Positions 1-6,378 of a stretch of 6,378 bases of DNA are shown here, one piece after another. The number at the start of each line of letters is the position of its first letter. Positions within the stretch are counted from its first letter, which is position 1. Origin of the DNA: an uncultured bacterium (GTDB lineage Bacteria; Actinomycetota; Actinomycetes; S36-B12). The position numbers were made by a program, and so were the translations under genes. The stretch spans positions 1 to 6,378 of the forward strand of contig CAJBMR010000337.1 in NCBI GenBank assembly GCA_903954205.1, read 5' to 3'. The notes beneath the pieces were generated by a model. The model was not told the origin of the DNA. It saw only the letters and a program-made list of their open reading frames with translations, and ran no database searches.

Positions 1-1058
1 CCAAGCTGCGCTTCACGCTCCTCACGGGAGCCGTCTCGCTGCTCGTGTTCCTCGTCCTGCTGCTCTCGACCCTGTCGGCAGCCCTGGTCGGCGCGCTCGT
101 CGGCGCTCTGGAAGGTCTGCGGGCCGACGGCCTCGTCTACGCCGACTTCGCTCGCGACAACATCGCCGCCAGCCGCATGGACCCGCAGGTTGCGCAGGCG
201 GTAGCCGCGATCGACGGAGTGACGGCCGCCTCACCCATCTCCACCTTCACCACCGCGGCATCGATCGGCGGCACACCCTCCGACGTCCAGGTCTTCGGTT
301 TCGTCGCCGACGCCCCCGGTGCACCGTCGGGACTCTCCGATGGTCGCCTGCCAAGCGCAGCAGGTGAGGCCGCGGTCGACGGTGGCGGTGTCGCGATCGG
401 CGACGTCATCACACTCGATCCCGCGGGCACCGAGCTCACTGTCGTCGGCCTGCTGCGCGGTGCGCAGTTCAATGCCATCCCGACGATCTACACCGGTCTC
501 GATACCTACGACGAGGCCTTCGCCGCGACCAACCCGGGCCTGCCCTTCGTGCCCATCAACGCCGTCGCTTTCGACGCCGCCGACCCGGCAGCCGTCGCGA
601 CCGCCATCGAGAGCGGTGTGCCCGGGGTGAGCGCCTACAGTCGCGACGAGGCAGTCTCGCTGATCCCCGGTATCGAGTCGATCTCCCAGAGCTTCGGCAT
701 CCTCGTGGGCCTCACCTTCGTCATCGGCATCGTCGTCATCGGCTTCTTCTTCCTCATCCTCACGGTGCAGAAGCTCAAGCCCTTCACGCTCCTGCGCGCG
801 ATCGGCACGAGCACCGGCAGGCTCGCCGCGACCGTGGCGATCCAGATCACCCTCGTCGTCCTCCTGGCTTCGGTCATCGCGGTGGAGCTCACCCTGCTCG
901 CGGTCCAGGGACTCAACACCGGCCTGCCCGTCACCATCGAGCCCGGTCTGATCATCGGAGTCGTGCTCAGCGTGTGGATCTTCTCCCTGCTCGCCGGCCT
1001 GCTGAGCATCCGGCGCATCGCACGCATTGATCCGGCCAGTGCGGTGGGTGCGCGATGA
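1..1058 (+). CDS. ABC transporter permease, FtsX/MacB-like (first of a pair; 5' end outside window)
   Basis: This is the membrane subunit of an ABC exporter of the MacB/LolCE/FtsX type; the substrate is unknown. The frame is open from the left edge (first full codon at base 3), and 351 residues are visible. The GTG at 45 lies inside the first hydrophobic helix, so it is not a credible start; the true start is upstream. In visible-residue numbering, helix 1 is about 6-32, followed by a roughly 200-residue extracytoplasmic domain. Helices 2-4 are at about 231-255, 275-302 and 314-335. A cytoplasmic IGTSTG motif (267-272) follows helix 2, where these permeases contact the ATPase, and the protein ends with RRIARIDPASAVG. 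It is paralogous along its length to the next gene (shared SRMD, DGR-P, INAVA, EAV/IPG, GTSTG and ARIDPA blocks). Its TGA overlaps the next ATG as ATGA. The family call is firm; any specific substrate would be speculation. Confidence 0.88.
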   Translation, partial: KLRFTLLTGAVSLLVFLVLLLSTLSAALVGALVGALEGLRADGLVYADFARDNIAASRMDPQVAQAVAAIDGVTAASPISTFTTAASIGGTPSDVQVFGFVADAPGAPSGLSDGRLPSAAGEAAVDGGGVAIGDVITLDPAGTELTVVGLLRGAQFNAIPTIYTGLDTYDEAFAATNPGLPFVPINAVAFDAADPAAVATAIESGVPGVSAYSRDEAVSLIPGIESISQSFGILVGLTFVIGIVVIGFFFLILTVQKLKPFTLLRAIGTSTGRLAATVAIQITLVVLLASVIAVELTLLAVQGLNTGLPVTIEPGLIIGVVLSVWIFSLLAGLLSIRRIARIDPASAVGAR

Positions 1059-2176
1059 GCGGACCCGCAGCCCTGCTCTCTCGCGGAGAGCTCACCCGCA
1101 CCAAGGGCCGCTTCGGCGCAGTGGTCGGCGCTCTCGCACTCATCGTCTTCCTCGTCCTCGTGCTCGGGGCACTGGCCGATGGCCTCTTCTACGGCGCGAC
1201 AGGGGCGGTGCGCTCGACCAATGCCACCGCCTTCGCCTTTTCCGACGACGCCGAGGGGTCGCTCATCCGCTCGCGCATGGACGAGTCAGATGTCGCAGCT
1301 CTCGCGAGCGCGCCCGGCGTCGAATCCGCGGGCCCCGTCGGTGTGCTCCTCACCGGTGGCACCGGTCCGGAGGGCGACATCGACCTCGCGGTATTCGGAC
1401 TCGAGGTCGGTGGCCCGGGTACGCCGACAACGCTTGTCGACGGCCGTATGCCCGATGCGGGAGAGACCGGCGTCGCAGCGGTCGACACACGCCTGCAGGA
1501 GGTCGGCGTCACCCTCGGCTCCCAGGTGGCGGTCGGTGACGTCGCCGTCGAGGTCGTGGGCTTCGTGTCGGACGCGGCGTACCAATTGCAGCCCACCGTG
1601 TGGACGTCGGTCGCTGACTGGCGTGCGATGCGCGACGCGGTGCGCCCCGAGCTGCGCGGCCAGCCCACGGCGATCAACGCTGTCGCTCTCATCACCGAGC
1701 CCGGTGCCGACCTCAATGCGATCGCCGCGGCGCTGCCGGGCACGTCCGTGCTTACCGCCGAGGCCGTCGGCCTGGCGATCCCGGGCGTCGAGCAGCAGAG
1801 CTCCACACTCAACTCGATCATCTACACCACCCTGGCGGTCGCCGCCCTCGTCGTCGCGCTCTTCTTCGCCCTGCTGGTGCTGGAGAAGCGCGAGCTCTTC
1901 GCGGCCCTCAAGGCCCTGGGCACGTCCACCGGGGCGCTGGGGCGTGCCGCGATGGTGCAGGCGGTGGTCGCCTCGATCCTGGGCGTGATCATCGGCGCGA
2001 TAGTGGCGAGACTCTTCGGTCTCATCATTCCCGCCACGGTGCCCACGCTCTTCCGCACAGACACCCTGATCCAGATCGCCGTCTTCACCCTCGTCGCCGG
2101 AGTCGTCGGCGCCGCCTTCTCCCTGCGCCGCCTGGCGCGCATCGATCCGGCCACCGCCATCGGAGGAACGCTATGA
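1055..2176 (+). CDS. ABC transporter permease, FtsX/MacB-like (second of a pair)
   Basis: This complete 373-residue membrane subunit probably forms a heterodimer with the preceding permease. Residues 1-19 are cytoplasmic and helix 1 is about 20-41. An extracytoplasmic MacB-PCD-like domain runs to about 250. Helices 2-4 are at about 256-277, 298-325 and 338-356. LGTSTG (288-293) lies in the cytoplasmic loop expected to couple to the ATPase, and RRLARIDPATAIG (358-370) is near the C terminus, matching the first permease. The ATG at 1055 was chosen because it overlaps the upstream TGA (ATGA), its N terminus aligns with the expected cytoplasmic leader (ELTRTKGRF), and no other start fits better. 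No strong Shine-Dalgarno precedes it, so it probably relies on translational coupling. It overlaps the ATPase frame by 4 bases. A two-permease, one-ATPase layout is known for LolCDE-like and peptide-resistance exporters; which kind this is cannot be read from the sequence. Confidence 0.9.
   Translation: MSGPAALLSRGELTRTKGRFGAVVGALALIVFLVLVLGALADGLFYGATGAVRSTNATAFAFSDDAEGSLIRSRMDESDVAALASAPGVESAGPVGVLLTGGTGPEGDIDLAVFGLEVGGPGTPTTLVDGRMPDAGETGVAAVDTRLQEVGVTLGSQVAVGDVAVEVVGFVSDAAYQLQPTVWTSVADWRAMRDAVRPELRGQPTAINAVALITEPGADLNAIAAALPGTSVLTAEAVGLAIPGVEQQSSTLNSIIYTTLAVAALVVALFFALLVLEKRELFAALKALGTSTGALGRAAMVQAVVASILGVIIGAIVARLFGLIIPATVPTLFRTDTLIQIAVFTLVAGVVGAAFSLRRLARIDPATAIGGTL
2162..2166 (+). promoter_or_regulatory. 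Shine-Dalgarno for the ATPase frame
   Basis: GGAGG lies 6 bases before the ATG at 2173, inside the last codons of the upstream permease. It is the clearest ribosome binding site on the + strand and fixes the ATPase start. The translation signal of this frame is therefore intact even though the frame is interrupted 60 codons later. Confidence 0.75.
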
Positions 2177-2898
2177 ACGACCCCGTCGCCGAGCGCCCCG
2201 GCGCACTGCTCCAGGTGCGCAATGTGAGCAAGGTCTACGGCAGCGGCCACACCGCCGTCACCGCGCTCGATGACGCCACCATGGCGGTCGAGCAAGGCGA
2301 GTTCGTCGCGCTCCTCGGCCCGTCCGGCTCGGGCAAGACGACGCTCATCTAGATCATCGGCGGTCTGCTCGCCGCCACATCGGGCAGCGTCACCCTCGGC
2401 GATGTCGATGTCACCGCGCTGTCCAAGCGCGAGCTGACGAAGTTCCGCGCCGAGCGGGTCGGCTTCGTCTTCCAGTCGGCCAACCTCGTGCCGTTCCTCA
2501 CGGCGCGCGAGAACCTGCTCTACGTCGCCACGCTCGTCAAGACCCCCAAGAAGGCCGCGCAGCAGCGGGCCGACCAGTTGCTCGGGGAGCTCGGGCTCGC
2601 CGACCGGGCCAAGAACCTCCCTGAGCAGCTCTCGGGTGGCGAGCGCCAACGCGTCGCCATCGGCCGTGCACTCATGAACGATCCCGACCTTGTGCTTGTC
2701 GATGAGCCGACCGCTGCTCTCGACACCGCGCTCGGCCGCCAGGTGGTGCAGTTGCTGCGCCGGGAGATCAAGGATCGCGGCAAGACCGGCATCATGGTCA
2801 CGCACGATCTGCGCATGGTGGAGTACACCGATCGCGTCTTCGAGATCCTCGACGGCCACCTCACCCACGTCGAGGAGCCCAGCACCCTCCAGCACTAG
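2173..2898 (+). pseudogene. ABC transporter ATP-binding protein (MacB/LolD type) interrupted by an in-frame amber codon
   Basis: This is the ATPase subunit that would power the two upstream permeases. Read from the ATG at 2173, codons 1-59 end in the Walker A motif GPSGSGKTT (49-57) plus LI. Codon 60 (2350-2352) is TAG. The same frame then continues without any shift to a TAG at 2896-2898. It carries the rest of a normal ATPase: IIGGL (61-65), Q-loop Gln101, signature LSGGERQRVAIGRAL (153-167), Walker B LVLVDE (173-178), D-loop AALD (181-184) and switch His211. The full frame of 241 codons is the usual size for this family. Relatives typically have a variable polar residue at position 60, and one base change from CAG or TCG would give TAG. 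The first fragment lacks the catalytic Glu and the signature, and the second lacks Walker A, so neither could hydrolyse ATP alone. The undecayed downstream frame suggests recent inactivation, suppression or readthrough, or a base-call error. Use of TAG as the terminal stop of the same frame argues against general TAG recoding. Confidence 0.85.
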
Positions 2899-2922
2899 GC
2901 AGCCGCAAAAGGCTCGCTGGAG
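2887..2922. terminator. Possible hairpin terminator between convergent operons
   Basis: A perfect 7-bp inverted repeat, CTCCAGC (2887-2893) and GCTGGAG (2916-2922), encloses a smaller AGCC/GGCT pair (2901-2904 and 2911-2914) with a GCAAAA loop. It sits exactly where two convergent transcripts meet, and its left arm is inside the last codons of the ATPase frame. No T-run follows on either strand, so a classical intrinsic terminator is not shown. A U-poor actinobacterial-style hairpin acting on either transcript is plausible. Confidence 0.4.
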
Positions 2923-2935
2923 CAGGGTCAGTCCG

Positions 2936-2947
2936 ACGCGCGCGCGT
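2936..2947. repeat. 12-bp perfect CG-alternating palindrome
   Basis: The sequence ACGCGCGCGCGT is its own reverse complement and consists of alternating pyrimidine-purine steps. It lies in the 53-base gap between the ATPase stop and the ftsQ stop. It could be a small symmetric protein site, a Z-DNA-prone tract, or chance in very GC-rich DNA. No second copy was noticed in the window. Confidence 0.5.
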
Positions 2948-2951
2948 GGCT

Positions 2952-3625
2952 TCAGGGACGCGGTGTGTCCGACGTGGCCGGCACGCCGGGGGCAGAGACG
3001 TCGTAGTACTTCGCGTCCACCTGGAAGAGGGTCTGCAGCACCCTGGCCTTGAATGCACCATCCTGCGCCGAGCCCCACATCACCTCGGAGCCATTGCGCA
3101 GCAGGAGGGTCACGTCATTGCGGGTCGATGCCTCGATGCCCACGACCTTGCGCCGGATTTCCTCGGGGAGCTCGCGGGCGACGGTGACGGCCGCACCGAC
3201 ACCGTCTCCGGTGGCTCGCACGATAGGCAGGTCTCCCTCGATGGCTGCCACAGAGCGGATGACGGCACCCGTGGCGTCGACCACGTCGTAGCCACTGCTG
3301 CTCGCCACGAGGGCGACGGGGGTACGCCGCACGACGTCGATGACGATCGCGTCGGGCCATGAACGGCTCACCGCGACCGATTCGACGGCGGGCAGTGCAG
3401 CGATGCGTTGCTCGACGGCACCGGTGTCCACACGCAGCAGCGGCGTCCCTGTCTGCACCTCGGAAACCGCACTCACCTCATCGGGAGTGAGCGGCCCGGC
3501 GACCTCGGCCGCGGAGCTCACCGTGACCTGCACCTGGGTGACCGCGAGCCACGGCGAGAACCACAGCAGCCAGCCGACGGCGAGGATGATGGGGACGACG
3601 ATGACGACCGGGATGAGCCAGCGCT

Positions 3626-3629
<4 letters not shown>
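2952..3629 (-). CDS. ftsQ: Cell division protein FtsQ (DivIB family)
   Basis: FtsQ is a single-pass membrane scaffold of the divisome that links early and late division proteins through its POTRA domain. The product has 225 residues: a very short cytoplasmic start (MKR), one transmembrane helix at about 4-24, then an extracytoplasmic POTRA region at about 28-109. That region carries GTPLLRVDT (61-69) and RSWPDAIVIDVVRRTPVAL (89-107), the classic FtsQ pattern. A beta-rich FtsQ domain follows to about 205, with a short Pro/Ser-rich tail. The GTG start at 3629 overlaps the murC TGA as GTGA, and GGGAG at 3639-3635 gives a good ribosome binding site 5 bases upstream. The cytoplasmic N terminus is minimal; many actinobacterial FtsQ proteins carry a longer one, though an upstream start would have to lie inside murC. 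It is the last gene of the cluster in this window; no ftsZ follows. Confidence 0.92.
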
Positions 3630-5031
<1,402 letters not shown>

Positions 5032-5032
<1 letters not shown>

Positions 5033-6108
5033 CAGGATCCCCCTGCCGCGCGCACCATGTCGGCCAGGCGCTCGGCTCCGTCGCGTACGCCGTGCGCCGA
5101 CGCCGCGCGGCCCATTTCTGCAAGCCGCTGCGGATCGGCGACGAGGGGCAGCACCTGGGCGCGCAGGGCACCGGGCGTGAAGTCCGCATCCTCGATCAGC
5201 AGGCCGCCACCCGCCGAGACGACCGGCTGCGCGTTGAGGCGCTGCTCGCCGTTGCCGATGGGCAGGGGCACATAGATCGCGGGCAGGCCGACGGCGGCGA
5301 GCTCCGCGCACGTCATCGCGCCGGCCCGCGTGATGGCGAGGTCGGCGGCGGCGTAGGCGAGGTCCATGCGGTCGATGTAGGGCAGCGTCACATACGCGAT
5401 GGCATCGTCGCCAAGAGGGACCACGCCTGTCGCGCTCTCCCCCACGGCGTGCAGCACCTGCACCCCGGCGGCGCGCAGGTCGGCAGCGGCGCCGGTCACC
5501 ACTTCATTGAGGCGCTTCGCGCCGAGGGATCCGCCGAAGACGAGCAGCGTGGTCCGGTCCGGGTCCAGCCCGAAGTGTGCGCGCGCAGCAGCACGCTGCG
5601 CAGAGCGATCCAGCGTGACAATCGAGGTGCGCATCGGCATGCCCATGTGCGTCGCGCCGGGGATCGACCCGGCGACAGCCTCGGCCACCCACGGTGTGAA
5701 GCGCGCGCCGAGCTTGTTGGCCATGCCGGCGCGTGCATTGGCCTCGTGGATGACGATCGGCACTCCCGCCGATCGCGCGGCGAGGTAGGCGGGGGCGGCG
5801 ACGTATCCACCGAAGCCCACGACGACATCGGGCTGCTCCTCGGCGAGGATCCGCCGCATCTGGCGCACGGATCCCGCGATGCGGGGTGCGACGAGGAGCA
5901 GGTCCTTCGACGGCTTGCGCGGCATGGGCACGGCGGGCAGCGTGCGCAGGCGGCGTCCGCGCTCGGGCACGAGCCGGGCCTCCAGGCCGACCGAGCGGCC
6001 GACGAAGACGACCTCGGTGGTGGGGTCCTGCGCGGTGAGGGTGTCGGCGAGGGTGAGCGCGGGCTCGATGTGCCCCGCCGTGCCACCGGCGGCGAGCAGG
6101 ATCTTCAC
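5032..6108 (-). CDS. murG: MurG, lipid II-forming GlcNAc transferase
   Basis: MurG transfers GlcNAc from UDP-GlcNAc to lipid I on the inner membrane face, giving lipid II, the substrate of FtsW and the penicillin-binding proteins. The product has 358 residues, typical for the family. The N-terminal GT-B domain shows the glycine loop GGTAGHIEPAL (8-18), a second loop GFGGYVAAP (98-106) and HEANARAGMANK (121-132). The C-terminal domain shows GGSLGAKRLN (192-201) and the UDP-GlcNAc site region RAGAMTCAELAAVGLP (261-276), then VPLPIGNGEQRLNA (280-293) with the conserved Glu and Gln pair at 288-289. The start is GTG at 6108: it overlaps the ftsW TGA as GTGA and places MKILLAAGG at the true N terminus. 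No strong Shine-Dalgarno precedes it, which fits coupling to ftsW translation. Its stop shares one base with the murC start. Confidence 0.97.
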
Positions 6109-6378
6109 CGCGTTCGTGCCCGGCGGGTCGGCCGAGCCGCCCCTGTCGGGCTGGTCTGCTTCCGCTGTGCGGGCTTCTTGGATCGCGGTGCGGAGTCGGG
6201 TCCCCCGTCGATGACGGTGAGGGAGACAGGCTTCACCGGTGCACCGCCTGCCGTCGCGCCCGCTCTGCGCGCGAAGGACATGAGCATGCCGAGGGAGATG
6301 AGCAGCGGGACCAGCGACGAGCCACCGTAGGACACCAGCGGCAGGGGTACGCCGGTGATGGGCAGCAGGGAGAGCACC
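6105..6378 (-). CDS. ftsW: FtsW, SEDS-family septal peptidoglycan polymerase (C-terminal part; 5' end outside window)
   Basis: FtsW is the polytopic membrane glycosyltransferase that polymerises lipid II at the division septum with its partner transpeptidase. Only the last 90 residues are visible; base 6378 belongs to an incomplete codon. They begin at LSLLPITGVPLPLVSYGGSS, the conserved SEDS motif (P-TG-PLP-SYGGSS) before the last helix. A final helix follows, ending at about SFARR, and then a cytoplasmic tail of roughly 50 residues rich in Arg, Lys, Pro and Ala. SEDS homology alone also fits RodA or SpoVE. The position directly upstream of murG and the actinobacterial dcw order favour FtsW. 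Its TGA overlaps the murG GTG. The GTG at the edge lies in mid-protein and is not a start. Confidence 0.9.
   Translation of the reverse strand, partial: VLSLLPITGVPLPLVSYGGSSLVPLLISLGMLMSFARRAGATAGGAPVKPVSLTVIDGGPDSAPRSKKPAQRKQTSPTGAARPTRRARTR

Noticed and set aside
45..1058. First permease starting at GTG 45
   Set aside because: The open frame continues to the window edge, and the codons before 45 encode the first half of the membrane helix plus its cytoplasmic leader, so the gene begins outside the window.
2348..2353. TCTAGA at the internal amber codon, as a possible cloning scar or engineered site
   Set aside because: It is a single six-base match created by the TAG itself in this context. 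No vector sequence, linker or frame change surrounds it, so there is no support for engineering.
2488..2898. A separate 136-residue ATPase starting at GTG 2488
   Set aside because: This is only the downstream part of the interrupted ATPase frame. It has no Shine-Dalgarno in front, lacks Walker A and cannot be a functional ATPase by itself.
1822..3078. A 418-codon open frame on the - strand, antisense to the permease, the ATPase and the gap, and overlapping the ftsQ end
   Set aside because: It runs opposite to clearly recognised coding sequence, has a composition typical of antisense shadows in GC-rich DNA (Arg, Ala and Glu runs), and shows no recognisable domain or ribosome binding site.
5033..5311. 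N-terminal extension of MurC by 93 residues
   Set aside because: It overlaps the MurG C-terminal domain, is Arg-rich shadow sequence, and MurC homology begins at the ATG at 5032 with a good ribosome binding site.
5092..6330. A 412-codon + strand frame opposite murG and ftsW
   Set aside because: It is antisense to two firmly identified genes, with His, Gly and Arg-rich low-complexity sequence and no domain.

Overview
This window looks like chromosomal DNA from a very GC-rich actinobacterium (Actinomycetota). The evidence is strong G/C preference at third codon positions, GTG starts, and division-cell-wall proteins whose motifs match the actinobacterial forms (MurG with GGTAGHIEPAL and HEANARAGMANK, and a MurC-FtsQ junction with no ddl or ftsA between). 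The genus cannot be fixed from the sequence; a Micrococcales-like organism is a guess.

Left half, + strand (1-2898): an ABC export cassette of the FtsX/MacB/LolCDE type. It has two paralogous four-helix permeases, the first cut by the window edge, and then the ATPase. The three frames are chained by ATGA overlaps, so they form one translationally coupled operon. The ATPase frame carries an in-frame TAG at codon 60 (2350-2352), directly after its Walker A motif. Every downstream ATPase motif is still intact and in frame. As written, the cassette has no working ATPase, so it is either freshly inactivated, rescued by suppression or readthrough, or contains a sequencing error.

Middle (2899-2951): a 53-base convergent gap. 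A 7-bp inverted repeat overlaps the ATPase stop codon and reaches into the gap; it may be a terminator. A 12-bp perfect CG-alternating palindrome lies next to it.

Right half, - strand (6378-2952): the distal end of a dcw (division and cell wall) cluster, transcribed as ftsW (3' part only), murG, murC, ftsQ. The genes overlap by 4, 1 and 4 bases. FtsW polymerises glycan from lipid II, MurG makes lipid II, MurC adds the first L-alanine to UDP-MurNAc, and FtsQ is the POTRA-domain divisome scaffold. Together they cover precursor synthesis and its use at the septum. In many actinobacteria ftsZ follows ftsQ directly. Here the cluster stops at ftsQ and meets the convergent ABC operon instead.

No tRNA, rRNA, CRISPR array, insertion sequence or phage gene was seen. 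Apart from the broken ATPase frame this is mostly ordinary core-genome DNA, and I found no convincing new system.
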